In this document: positions 35,588-43,981 of the stretch, piece after piece
Layout: each line of letters opens with the position of its first letter
Position numbering within the stretch: position 1 is the first letter of the stretch
Virus record (IMG/VR): IMGVR_UViG_3300025012_000956
Location: 1-64,000 of that record
DNA from: a virus
DNA length: 64,000 nt
Reading direction: 5' to 3' (one strand)
The notes under the pieces: model-generated
Told to the model about the DNA's origin: nothing
The model's input: only the letters and a program-made list of their open reading frames with translations
The model's database searches: none
Translations under genes and position numbers: made by a program

Positions 35588-36343
35588 ATGTTGGGCCTAA
35601 TTCTCTGTGCGGGTAAACAAACCAGATTTAATTCTGGAGTACCTAAGGCATTAATGCCTTATAATAAAGATAAAACTATTTTAGGTAAAAATATAGAAAC
35701 TATGATAGAATTCGTAAATGATATTATTTTAGTACTTAATAAAGATAATAATAATACTTTATATGAGGAATATGCTAATAATTTTGTTAGGATTATAGAA
35801 ATAGAATCAGGTCATGGAAGTGGAGATGCTATCCTTCAAATATTTAATCAGTTGAAGACTGTAGAAGAAATATTCGCAGACATTTTTTTAATCTGGGGTG
35901 ATTCTATACAAGACAGTACTGCTCTATATAGAACTACATTAAATAATTATAATGATTATTGCACGGTTCCTATTAGATTAGAAAATGAACCCTATACTCA
36001 TTTTGTATGTGATCATGATAATATTATCAAGTCAGTGGAATTTAAAAACAGAGGTGCTAAATATATTCAAGGTTACCATGATTTTTCTCTATTTTTATTT
36101 AATTTAGTTAAAATGAATGTTATTTTAGATTCTTATAATTTAATGAAATGGTTACCGGAGAATAATAAATATGATACAATAAATGGTGAATTTGAATTTT
36201 TAGATATATTTAACCAATTTAATTATCTAGAATTTGCAAAAGCTGTTATAATTGATAATATAAAATCTAACAATGCATTCAATACAATGGAAGAATATTT
36301 GAAATTAATTAATGGGGTTACAGATGAGAATAGTAAGCAATAA
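35588..36343 (+). CDS. sugar-phosphate nucleotidyltransferase
   Basis: This encodes 251 residues. LILCAGKQTRFNSGVPKALMPYN is the GxGTR...PK signature of NTP-sugar transferases in slightly changed form. IFLIWGDSIQ gives the metal-binding Asp, and the ESGHGSGDAIL loop would contact the base. It would join a sugar 1-phosphate to an NTP. It follows the mutase-like fusion with no gap and precedes the hydroxymethylase-like gene, fitting a donor-sugar pathway. Confidence 0.75.
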   Translation: MLGLILCAGKQTRFNSGVPKALMPYNKDKTILGKNIETMIEFVNDIILVLNKDNNNTLYEEYANNFVRIIEIESGHGSGDAILQIFNQLKTVEEIFADIFLIWGDSIQDSTALYRTTLNNYNDYCTVPIRLENEPYTHFVCDHDNIIKSVEFKNRGAKYIQGYHDFSLFLFNLVKMNVILDSYNLMKWLPENNKYDTINGEFEFLDIFNQFNYLEFAKAVIIDNIKSNNAFNTMEEYLKLINGVTDENSKQ

Positions 36344-37226
36344 TTTTGCAGAAATATATAAAGATCTATTAACAACAATATATTATAATCCAGATCATAT
36401 TATTTCTCCACGAGAATACCAGACAAAAGAGTGTTGTAATGTTGAATTAGTTTTAACAGATCCAACTTCAAACTTATTTACAAATAAAATTAGAAGTCCT
36501 AAGTTAAATTATTTATATCCTGAATTGTTATACTATTTTTTAGGTAGAAATGATTTAGAATTTATTTCTAAATATTCTACTTTCTGGAATAAAATAGCAA
36601 ATAATGATAGAACTGTAAATAGTGCATATGGATATCTTTTATTTAGAGAGAGGAATATACATGGCTGGACAGAATATCAATGGGCATTTAATTCACTTAT
36701 TGTAGATAAAAATTCTAGGCAAGCTATTTTAAGATTTAATAAACCAGAACACTCATATTTAGATAATAAGGATTTTGTGTGTACATTGAATGGTATATTT
36801 CATATCAGAAAAAATAAAGAATTAAACTGTGATGTATTAAATTTTACAACAACAATGAGATCACAAGATGTTTGGTTTGGAATTATATATGATATTCCTT
36901 TTTATACTTTGTTGCAGCAACAAATGTTAAATCATTTAAAACAAGAAAAATATCCTGATTTACAGCTTGGTAAATATACTCATTATATATTAAGTGAACA
37001 TATATATAAAAAAGATTTTGAAAATATAGAAAAAATGCTAAATGAAGAATTTATATCGGACAGTACTCCGTTACTAGTTAAAAATTTAATAGAACCCAGT
37101 GGTAATCCAACGCAAGAATTATATTTAATATTACAAACAGTAGAAAATAATAATGAGTATACAGATTTTGGAGATGAACTAATAAATAAAATAGTAAAAT
37201 TTTCTTTAAGGGAAAACAATGAATAA
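36324..37226 (+). CDS. thymidylate-synthase-fold enzyme, probable dCMP hydroxymethylase
   Basis: This encodes 300 residues from ATG 36324, chosen for the GGGG six bases upstream; 36312 also possible. Fold motifs: NSAYGYLLF (99-107), SRQAILRF (131-138), catalytic Cys in DFVCTLNGIFHIR (C153), MRSQDVWFGIIYDIPFY. The Asn of thymidylate synthase that reads dUMP (GLPFNIA) is Asp here (GIIYDIP, D190), as in T4 gp42. That change favours dCMP. Reaction expected: dCMP to 5-hydroxymethyl-dCMP. Six extra residues lie between Cys and Asp. Confidence 0.7.
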   Translation: MRIVSNNFAEIYKDLLTTIYYNPDHIISPREYQTKECCNVELVLTDPTSNLFTNKIRSPKLNYLYPELLYYFLGRNDLEFISKYSTFWNKIANNDRTVNSAYGYLLFRERNIHGWTEYQWAFNSLIVDKNSRQAILRFNKPEHSYLDNKDFVCTLNGIFHIRKNKELNCDVLNFTTTMRSQDVWFGIIYDIPFYTLLQQQMLNHLKQEKYPDLQLGKYTHYILSEHIYKKDFENIEKMLNEEFISDSTPLLVKNLIEPSGNPTQELYLILQTVENNNEYTDFGDELINKIVKFSLRENNE

Positions 37227-37683
37227 ACAACAGAGATTAGATAAAATATTTATTAATATTGCACTGGAATTTGCAACATTATCTCATTGTGTTACTTATA
37301 AAGTGGGCGCAGTTGCAGTTAATGATAATAGGATTATTGCTACAGGAATTAATGGTACTCCAGAAGGAATGTTAAACTGCGATCGAGTATTTAAAAATTA
37401 TAATTCTGAGACAGATAGAGAAGAACACCATATGTGGAGTGAAATACATGAGCTCCACGCTGAATTAAATGTTATACTTTTTTGTGCAAAAAACGGAATT
37501 TCATTAAAAGGAACAACAGTTTATTCTACTGTTCAACCATGTCAACAGTGTCTGAAAAATATGTTGCAATGTGGTATAGTAAGAATAGTTTATAAATACC
37601 CATATGACAAAGCAGTTGAAAGTAAACTTATAAAAGAATATATGAAAGAAAAAAATATAATAATAGAACAAATAGAGGAGTAA
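37219..37683 (+). CDS. cd: dCMP deaminase
   Basis: This encodes 154 residues. Zinc motifs ELHAELNVI (His-Ala-Glu) and STVQPCQQCLKNML (PCxxC) mark the cytidine/dCMP deaminase family. It converts dCMP to dUMP. Together with dUTPase it supplies the dUMP pool, so it competes with the hydroxymethylase-like enzyme for dCMP. Overlaps the preceding gene by 8 bases. Confidence 0.87.
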   Translation: MNKQQRLDKIFINIALEFATLSHCVTYKVGAVAVNDNRIIATGINGTPEGMLNCDRVFKNYNSETDREEHHMWSEIHELHAELNVILFCAKNGISLKGTTVYSTVQPCQQCLKNMLQCGIVRIVYKYPYDKAVESKLIKEYMKEKNIIIEQIEE

Positions 37684-37685
37684 AT

Positions 37686-38057
37686 ATGAAAACAGATATA
37701 AAATTATCTAATGAAGATTTAATATTAACGACTGAGATGGAGAAAAAATATCCCAAAATGACAGCTGAGTTTAGAAATATATGTGCAGAACAATATTTAA
37801 TGTTTTTAAAAAAACAGCATGATTATGGTCCCTCAAATATTGCAATAAACACACAACTAGAAACAGACGAGGATATCAAAAATTCATTGATTGGAATTAC
37901 TGTTAGATGTAGTGATAAGGTAAGTAGATTGGTTAATTTAATATTAAAGAGAAAAGATGAGAAACCAAAAAACGAATCGATTGTAGACACTTTTGTTGAT
38001 ATGAGTATTTATTCTAAAATTGCAATGATTGTCCTAAGAGGAAAATGGGCAAAATGA
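37686..38057 (+). CDS. Nmad1/DUF1599-like nucleotide-modification-associated protein
   Basis: This encodes 123 residues. KKQHDYGPSNIA, ITVRCSDKVSRLVNLIL and ESIVDTFVDMSIYSKIA match the DUF1599 family (nucleotide modification associated domain 1), a helical domain named for its frequent place beside modified-base genes in phages. This supports the view that the surrounding genes make a modified nucleotide. Biochemical role unknown. Confidence 0.72.
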   Translation: MKTDIKLSNEDLILTTEMEKKYPKMTAEFRNICAEQYLMFLKKQHDYGPSNIAINTQLETDEDIKNSLIGITVRCSDKVSRLVNLILKRKDEKPKNESIVDTFVDMSIYSKIAMIVLRGKWAK

Positions 38058-38914
38058 TACACTTATCTTTTTCACAATATAACATATGGAAGACATGTCC
38101 ATTTCAATGGAAACTACTCTATATAGATAAAATTAAAATACCTTCTGCTAGTATAGATTTGGTTTTTGGTTCATCACTTCACCATGTCCTACAGGAATAC
38201 TTAGATACATTTTATAAGTTAACAGAAAAGAAAGCAAACGAACTAGATTTAGAAAAATCACTTTTAGATTCTATGGTTAAAGAAATAGAAGAATATAGAA
38301 AAAAGGGTATAGAAGATTTTACAACACCAGAAGAATTAATAGAATATTATATAGATGGAATTGAAATAATTCATTGGTTTAAGAAACACAGAGCAGATTA
38401 TTTTAGTAAAAAAAATATAAAGATGATTGGCTATGAGGTACCTATAGATATTGAAATATTACCAGGGGTTAAATTTATTGCAAAATTGGATTTTGTGACA
38501 GAGGATAAAAGAGATAATAATTATGTAATTGTAGATTTTAAAAAGTCTTATAGAGGATGGGGAGCAAATAAAAAAGCAAATAAAATGGTACAGGCACAGC
38601 TGCAATTATATAAACATTTTTTTTCAGAAGTTAAAAAGATAGTTCCAGCTAATGTTAATATTTTATTTTTAATTTTTAAACAAAAACTCTATAAAGATTC
38701 ATTATATCCTCAAAAAAGAGTTCAAAAATTTGAACCTAGTAGTGGAAAAAATACGTTGATTAAGGTTAAAAACGAATTTATGGAATTTGCAAAGCGTGTT
38801 ACAAAAGATGGTGATTATAATGCAAATATAGAATATTCAGCAAACCCATCTGACTTCAACTGTAAATATTGTCCATTTAAAAATAAAAAAGAGTTATGCC
38901 CAGTAGGAGTTTGA
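38045..38914 (+). CDS. PD-(D/E)XK exonuclease, Cas4/RecB type with iron-sulphur Cys
   Basis: This encodes 289 residues (ATG 38045 or 38054). SFSQYNIWKTCPFQWKLLY carries the first Cys and the RecB-like start; GSSLHHVLQE the His; FIAKLDFVTED and VIVDFKKS the Asp and Asp/Lys of the nuclease core; QLQLYKHF motif QxxxY. The end CKYCPFKNKKELCP supplies three Cys for a 4Fe-4S cluster. Expected role is DNA end processing in recombination. Confidence 0.78.
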   Translation: MGKMIHLSFSQYNIWKTCPFQWKLLYIDKIKIPSASIDLVFGSSLHHVLQEYLDTFYKLTEKKANELDLEKSLLDSMVKEIEEYRKKGIEDFTTPEELIEYYIDGIEIIHWFKKHRADYFSKKNIKMIGYEVPIDIEILPGVKFIAKLDFVTEDKRDNNYVIVDFKKSYRGWGANKKANKMVQAQLQLYKHFFSEVKKIVPANVNILFLIFKQKLYKDSLYPQKRVQKFEPSSGKNTLIKVKNEFMEFAKRVTKDGDYNANIEYSANPSDFNCKYCPFKNKKELCPVGV

Positions 38915-38916
38915 TT

Positions 38917-39381
38917 ATGAAAAAAATGAATATGTTTATAATTAGAATAGAATTAGTACCTCAATTGGCTGATATTTTAGATAGTATAAATGACTTTATA
39001 GAAATATTTAAAAAAGAAACCAAAGCAGAATTACGTATAATATTTTGGTATAATAAGTCTAGGGTGTTGAAACCAATTGAAGATAAATTTTTAGAATCTA
39101 TAAATAATAAAATGAAACAATATTCACTTAATATTTATGATCATTGTGTTTTTAAAAAAGGAATATTCTGTGATCTATATTTGAGTATTTCAGAAGATGC
39201 TAGATCCGGAAAAGATGATAATTGTAAATTTTATTTGACTTATTATGACCCAAATTCGTTTATAATAAGTTTATTTGAATTGTTTAGTTTTATTAAAGCA
39301 AAACTTAATTATGAATCTCAGCAAGCTATTGACCGAAATGTTAGAAAAGTAATATTTTCTAATAAAGTTAAAAATAATTAG
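38917..39381 (+). CDS. hypothetical protein
   Basis: This encodes 154 residues from ATG 38917, chosen for the TAGGAG site; the frame opens at 38896. Mixed alpha/beta sequence, no motif recognised. Follows the nuclease gene with overlap or contact, and is the last gene before an endonuclease scar. Confidence 0.5.
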   Translation: MKKMNMFIIRIELVPQLADILDSINDFIEIFKKETKAELRIIFWYNKSRVLKPIEDKFLESINNKMKQYSLNIYDHCVFKKGIFCDLYLSISEDARSGKDDNCKFYLTYYDPNSFIISLFELFSFIKAKLNYESQQAIDRNVRKVIFSNKVKNN

Positions 39382-39400
39382 ACAGAATAGTTACCTTTTT

Positions 39401-39448
39401 GTACTTTATCTATTAAATTGTAAATTTATAGAGATTAAAGAGTGGTAA
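39401..39448 (+). pseudogene. 3'-end scar of a Cys-rich-family homing endonuclease
   Basis: Reads VLYLLNCKFIEIKEW then stop in frame, matching the C-terminus of the 43932-44878 endonuclease and the scar at 9631-9675 nearly base for base. The next gene starts with GTG immediately after the scar stop, so AAAGAGTGG from the scar likely serves as its ribosome binding site. Confidence 0.65.
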
Positions 39449-39853
39449 GTGCGGTTAGGAATAATAGGAAACAAATATTACTATAAAAAATTAGAAATAA
39501 AGGAATTTCTGTGGAAAATAAAACAGAGAAATGATGATGAAATTAAAGTTATTTCTATAGGAAGAAAATCCGGCGCAGATAAATATATAAGGGATTACTG
39601 TTTACAGTTTAACATAAATTACGGTGAATTTATTCCTTATCATGAGAACTATAATTCATTTTGTATTGAGGAGAGATATATGTTTTCGCGAGAATATTCT
39701 CCAAAATATTATTTTGCTATTTATAAGAGATTTGTTGATTATTGTGATAACTTTGTTATATTTGAATATTCTAGTAAACGGGATGATGTGGTAACGAGAA
39801 TTTTAAAAACTATCAACAAACAAAACAAATACCATGTAATTTTACAAGAGTGA
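39449..39853 (+). CDS. SLOG/DUF2493-like nucleotide-binding protein
   Basis: This encodes 134 residues from GTG. MRLGIIGNKYY at the start, VISIGRKSGADKYIRDYC and the following YGEFIPYHENYN fit the Rossmann-like YspA/SLOG family, which binds nucleotide-derived ligands. The role in phages is unknown. The start lies directly after an endonuclease scar. Confidence 0.55.
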   Translation: MRLGIIGNKYYYKKLEIKEFLWKIKQRNDDEIKVISIGRKSGADKYIRDYCLQFNINYGEFIPYHENYNSFCIEERYMFSREYSPKYYFAIYKRFVDYCDNFVIFEYSSKRDDVVTRILKTINKQNKYHVILQE

Positions 39854-39888
39854 TATATATATAATTACATATATCTAAGAGGAAACTA

Positions 39889-40101
39889 ATGAATATAGGA
39901 GATGAGAAACTAACAACTGTTAGGGTATCTGTAAATGAATATGATAAATTTAAAATAAACTGCATAAAACAAAAAACAAATTTTAAAAAAGTAGTAGCTA
40001 AGATGCTTCATTTGATTAATAATTACGAAGATATAAAGTACTTGATGACAACTGATATTTTATATGTTTCAGGTAGTTTAAATTTAGGAGATGATGTATG
40101 A
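39889..40101 (+). CDS. small ribbon-helix-helix-like protein
   Basis: This encodes 70 residues with an AGAGGAAAC site. TTVRVSVNEYDKFKINCIK followed by FKKVVAKMLHLINNY resembles strand-helix-helix of RHH regulators, related in form to those at 19443, 43811 and 53565. Here no endonuclease follows; its end overlaps a glycosyltransferase gene by 4 bases. Confidence 0.5.
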   Translation: MNIGDEKLTTVRVSVNEYDKFKINCIKQKTNFKKVVAKMLHLINNYEDIKYLMTTDILYVSGSLNLGDDV

Positions 40102-41546
40102 TAATAAATGGATATGAGTACATACCAAGAGAACAAAGAAAGCACATATTACTTCTTAGTGATGATCTCCGAATGAGTTCAGGGGTAGGAACAGCATCTA
40201 GAACATTTGTTATGGGAACAGCTCATAGATTTAATTGGTTTCAATTGGGTACTGCAATCAATCATCCAGAGATGGGTAAAAGATTTGATCTATCCCAAGA
40301 CTTAAATAATAGATTGGGAATAACAGATGCTCAGGTAATGGTACAACCTCATAATAATTATGGAGATCCAGACTTAATAAGAATGCTATTACATGAGTTT
40401 AAGTTTGATGCAATAATGCACTTCACAGATCCAAGACAGTGGCTTTGGTTATATAATATGGAACATGAAATTAGGTTACAAATGCCCATATTTTTTTACC
40501 ACGTTTGGGATAATTTACCATATCCTGAATATAATAAAACATATTATCAATCGTGTGATTGGATTGCGTGTATAAGTAAACAAACAGAAAATATTGTAAA
40601 GAATGTTTGGAATGAATTTGGACCAGAAGATTGGCAAGTTACATATATACCCCATGGTATAGATGAAAAAGAATATTACCCCACAACAGAACTAGAACCT
40701 GGGTTAAACAGAGAGGTTGAGGGTCATATTAAAACTGATTATGATATGATGTTAGATATGAAAAAGAAGATATTTGGAGAAAATGAGTTCGACTTTATAG
40801 TATTTTATAATAATAGGAATATAAGAAGAAAAAGTCCATCGGATATTATATTGGCATTTGTAGAATTATTAAAATCTTTACCTAAAGAAAAAGCAGATAA
40901 GTGTGCCTTACTTATGCACACTCATGTTGTAGATTTTAATGGTACAGATTTGAATGAGGTTAGGAATATGGTTGGACGTGGCTGGGAAAGAAATATTCAT
41001 TTTCATGAGACTAAAGTTAATCCTATAGAATTAAATTATCTTTATAATATGAGTGATATCACAATAAACATAGCTGCCGCAGAGGGATTTGGATTATCAA
41101 CTGCGGAATCATTGATGGCGGGTGTGCCAATTTTAGCAACTGTTACAGGTGGATTACAAGATCAAATGGGATTTAAAGATGAAAACGGAAAATATATAAA
41201 GTTTACAAAGGACTTTGGTAGCAATCACGATGGCAAAATAAAAGGTACTCATGGTGAATGGGTATTTCCTATATTCCCAGCAGCTAGAAGCTTAGTTGGA
41301 TCTCCTCCTACACCATATATATTTGATGATAGAGTACGATGGGAAGATACGGGAATATTGTTAAGGGAAATTTATGATTTGGGTAAAGATGAATTAAGAA
41401 GACGTGGGTTAGAAGGAAGAAAGTTTGTATTAAAAGAAGAAGTTGGAATGAGTGCTAGCAATATGTGTAATAGATTTATTACTGGAATGGAAAAGGCCTG
41501 GGAAAAATGGAAACCTAGAAATAGGTACAGCATAATTAAATTTTAA
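40098..41546 (+). CDS. GT-B glycosyltransferase (group 1-like)
   Basis: This encodes 482 residues. LSDDLRMSSGVGTASRTFV is the N-terminal acceptor-side loop, YIPHGIDEKEYYP a group 1 hallmark, IVFYNNRNIRRKSPSDII the start of the C-terminal Rossmann domain, and AAAEGFGLSTAESLMAGVPILAT the donor-binding motif with Glu-x7-Glu. Donor and acceptor unknown. It opens the sugar region. Confidence 0.82.
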   Translation: MIINGYEYIPREQRKHILLLSDDLRMSSGVGTASRTFVMGTAHRFNWFQLGTAINHPEMGKRFDLSQDLNNRLGITDAQVMVQPHNNYGDPDLIRMLLHEFKFDAIMHFTDPRQWLWLYNMEHEIRLQMPIFFYHVWDNLPYPEYNKTYYQSCDWIACISKQTENIVKNVWNEFGPEDWQVTYIPHGIDEKEYYPTTELEPGLNREVEGHIKTDYDMMLDMKKKIFGENEFDFIVFYNNRNIRRKSPSDIILAFVELLKSLPKEKADKCALLMHTHVVDFNGTDLNEVRNMVGRGWERNIHFHETKVNPIELNYLYNMSDITINIAAAEGFGLSTAESLMAGVPILATVTGGLQDQMGFKDENGKYIKFTKDFGSNHDGKIKGTHGEWVFPIFPAARSLVGSPPTPYIFDDRVRWEDTGILLREIYDLGKDELRRRGLEGRKFVLKEEVGMSASNMCNRFITGMEKAWEKWKPRNRYSIIKF

Positions 41547-41571
41547 AAATATAAATGAAATATATGAAAAC

Positions 41572-41700
41572 ATGGACAAAATTAAACATTATATAGTATA
41601 TAAAACAACTAATCTAGTTAATGGTAAAATTTATATAGGAATACATTCTACTTTTAATTTATCAGACATAAATAATAAATTGGAGTATAATTATGAATAA
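41572..41700 (+). pseudogene. N-terminal fragment of a GIY-YIG endonuclease
   Basis: This encodes 42 residues. HYIVYKTTNLVNGKIYIGIHST is the GIY-YIG start (Y-I-V-Y-K-x-T-N-x-x-N-G-K-x-Y-I-G). The catalytic Arg and Glu further on are missing, so it cannot cut. It lies between two glycosyltransferase genes and overlaps the second by 8 bases. Confidence 0.65.
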
Positions 41701-43042
41701 ACCACTGTTATTATGTATTTCTCCTGTTAGAGCTCGGGCCGGGTACGGGTCGCATTCTAGAGATATCGTGCGTTCTTTGATTAAATTAAACAAATATGAT
41801 ATTAAAATTTTAAGTATTCGTTGGGGTACAACACCGTTAAATGTATTAAAACCTGGTATTGATGATGATATTTTAAGTAGACTTCTTTTAAGACCAGAAT
41901 TATCTAAGAAACCTGAGATAACTGTTCAAATTTCGGTTCCAAATGAATATAATGGTGACTTAGGTTTGTTTAATATAGGAATAACAGCTGGTGTTGAAAC
42001 AACAATTTGTTCTCCTCAGTGGTTAGAGGGGTTGAATAGAATGAATTTTAATATAGTGCCATCTAAATCTGCTAAAAGCGTATTTGAAAATTCTGTGTAT
42101 GGTAAAAAAGATCAAATGGGTAATATAGTTTCAGAACTTCGATGTCAGAAGCCTATTTATGTTCTATTTGAAGGTGTAGATACAAATGTATTTAAGAGAA
42201 ACGAAAATATTACTGGAAATATTAAAAGAAAGTTAAATGAATTTCCAGAAGATTTTCTTTTCTTATTTGTAGGTCACTGGTTGAATGGTGAATTGGGTGC
42301 AGATAGAAAAGATACAGGTATGTTAATTAAAATATTTTTGGAAACATTTAAGAATAAATTAAATAAACCTGCACTATTACTTAAGACTGGAAATACTTTT
42401 TCTTATACTGAAAGACAGGAATTATTAGCTAAAGTTAATAGAATAAAAAATGTGATACAGGGGGATTTGCCAAATATATATATACTGTTTGGTGATCTGA
42501 CTCAAGAAGAAATGAATGATTTGTATAACCATACAAAAGTCAAAGTTCATATAACATTTACAAAAGGTGAGGGATTTGGACGTCCACTATTAGAGGCTAG
42601 TTTAAGTGAGAAACCGATAATCGCTAGTGGGTGGAGTGGTCATTTAGATTTTTTGCCAAAAGAAAAAGCAATATTATTGCCAGGTACTATATCCCAAGTT
42701 CATCCAAGTGCAGTTTGGAATGGAGTTATTGAACCAAATTCTCAGTGGTTTAATGTAAATTATTCATATGCTTCTAACATAATGACTGATGTTTGGAAAA
42801 ATTATCAGAAATATGTACCTATGGCAAAGTTATTAGCACAAGAAAACAAAGAAAAATTTTCATTAGATAAGATGGTAGAAGAATTAGATAAATTATTTAA
42901 TGAACATGTTCCAAAATTCGCAGAACAAAAAACTTTTAATATTCCACAGTTACCTCGTTTAACACCAATTAAAATAAAAAATGAAGGTAAAGAAGATAAT
43001 AAGGAAACAGAAGAAATTAAAGAAGTACAAGAAAAACAATAA
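41693..43042 (+). CDS. GT-B glycosyltransferase
   Basis: This encodes 449 residues. SPVRARAGYGSHSRDIVRSL at the N-terminus, a FLFVGHWLNGELGADRKDTG phosphate-loop region, and FTKGEGFGRPLLEASLSEKPIIASGWSG, the Glu-rich donor motif of group 1 enzymes. The C-terminal tail is Lys/Glu-rich. Probably adds a sugar to a glycan made by this cluster. Confidence 0.8.
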   Translation: MNKPLLLCISPVRARAGYGSHSRDIVRSLIKLNKYDIKILSIRWGTTPLNVLKPGIDDDILSRLLLRPELSKKPEITVQISVPNEYNGDLGLFNIGITAGVETTICSPQWLEGLNRMNFNIVPSKSAKSVFENSVYGKKDQMGNIVSELRCQKPIYVLFEGVDTNVFKRNENITGNIKRKLNEFPEDFLFLFVGHWLNGELGADRKDTGMLIKIFLETFKNKLNKPALLLKTGNTFSYTERQELLAKVNRIKNVIQGDLPNIYILFGDLTQEEMNDLYNHTKVKVHITFTKGEGFGRPLLEASLSEKPIIASGWSGHLDFLPKEKAILLPGTISQVHPSAVWNGVIEPNSQWFNVNYSYASNIMTDVWKNYQKYVPMAKLLAQENKEKFSLDKMVEELDKLFNEHVPKFAEQKTFNIPQLPRLTPIKIKNEGKEDNKETEEIKEVQEKQ

Positions 43043-43053
43043 GGAGAACCAAA

Positions 43054-43287
43054 ATGTATTATATTAATAAAGTTACAAAAATGCTGGTCAATGCTAAAAA
43101 ATATGATCGTGATGATCCAAAAGTTGAAATATTAACTGAAAATCATTTGGTTACAAAGTCAATAAAAGAAACGCAGTGGTTAGTTATGATATTGGATTCT
43201 GATAAAAACGTAAAAGATGTTATTATATTAGAGGATCAAATATTTAATTCTACCTTTGAACCATTTAAACAGATATTACACGGATAA
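43054..43287 (+). CDS. hypothetical protein
   Basis: This encodes 77 residues with an AAGGAGAA site. Acidic/basic mixed sequence, no motif. Lies between a glycosyltransferase and a zinc-ribbon protein. Confidence 0.5.
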   Translation: MYYINKVTKMLVNAKKYDRDDPKVEILTENHLVTKSIKETQWLVMILDSDKNVKDVIILEDQIFNSTFEPFKQILHG

Positions 43288-43291
43288 AATT

Positions 43292-43753
43292 ATGGAAAAA
43301 CAAAACTGTCCAAGCTGTAAAACAGAAAATGTAATAGTTGAAAATTTTGAACTTCATAATAAAACAGTGACTACTTTTTTATGCGTTAGATGTGGATATA
43401 CGTCAAATTCAGAGTATAAGATAAATTCTCCTATAGTTCAGCAGATATTTGATAATAAAGATACATCTAAATTAATATTAGATTTACATATATTTGATGA
43501 AAATACTTCTCTATTTTGGTTTCCAATTGTACTAATGAAGAATGATGGAGGAATATTTCCAGAGGGTACACTAGAAGATTGGAAATGGTCATATGTGCCT
43601 ATTATCAAAATAAAAGAAGATGAGAAAGAACAATACGGTTCAGAATTTGAAACTAGATTTGCGGTTGAATTAAAAGAAGTGTTTGATAAATATGATTTTT
43701 TAAGTGCATGTAAAAAATTAGGATTAATTTCCCAAGAAATAATGGTGGATTAA
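43292..43753 (+). CDS. zinc-ribbon hypothetical protein
   Basis: This encodes 153 residues from ATG 43292; the frame is open from 43256, but that part overlaps the previous gene. QNCPSCKTENVIVE and LCVRCGYTSN form a Cys-x2-Cys pair set. The rest is rich in aromatics (SLFWFPIVL, DWKWSYVPII). Similar proteins occur in marine T4-like phages without known function. Confidence 0.6.
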   Translation: MEKQNCPSCKTENVIVENFELHNKTVTTFLCVRCGYTSNSEYKINSPIVQQIFDNKDTSKLILDLHIFDENTSLFWFPIVLMKNDGGIFPEGTLEDWKWSYVPIIKIKEDEKEQYGSEFETRFAVELKEVFDKYDFLSACKKLGLISQEIMVD

Positions 43754-43792
43754 TGCTTAAATATTTTATAATTTTTTATAATTTTTTACAAT

Positions 43793-43810
43793 TTCTCTAT
43801 ATTTATTACT
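43793..43810 (+). promoter_or_regulatory. AT-rich promoter-like element before RHH gene
   Basis: TTCTCTATATTTATTACT ends directly at ATG 43811, so a transcript started here would be leaderless or nearly so. The core CTATATTTATTA matches the elements at 5533, 14261 and 17028. Confidence 0.4.
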
Positions 43811-43981
43811 ATGAAAACAATACAAATAAAAGAAGAAACTCATTCAAAATTTAAAGATTATTGTAAACAGAATAATCTTAAAATCAATAGTTTTATTGAT
43901 ACTATCTTAGATGAACATATGGAGAAATTAATTGAAAAAGAAAAAAGAAGTTTGGACAAGAATTTGCTCAAATCCAAATAA
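43811..43981 (+). CDS. small ribbon-helix-helix-like protein
   Basis: This encodes 56 residues. KTIQIKEETHSKFKDYCKQ and LKINSFIDTILDEHMEKL match the strand-helix-helix layout of the 19443 and 53565 proteins. Its 3' part overlaps the endonuclease gene by about 50 bases in the +1 frame. No ribosome binding site is visible upstream. Confidence 0.6.
   Translation: MKTIQIKEETHSKFKDYCKQNNLKINSFIDTILDEHMEKLIEKEKRSLDKNLLKSK

Noticed and set aside
37686-38057. MazG-type pyrophosphatase
   Set aside because: The KKQHDYG and RCSDKVSRL segments fit DUF1599/Nmad1 better, and the ExxE metal pairs of MazG are not in place.
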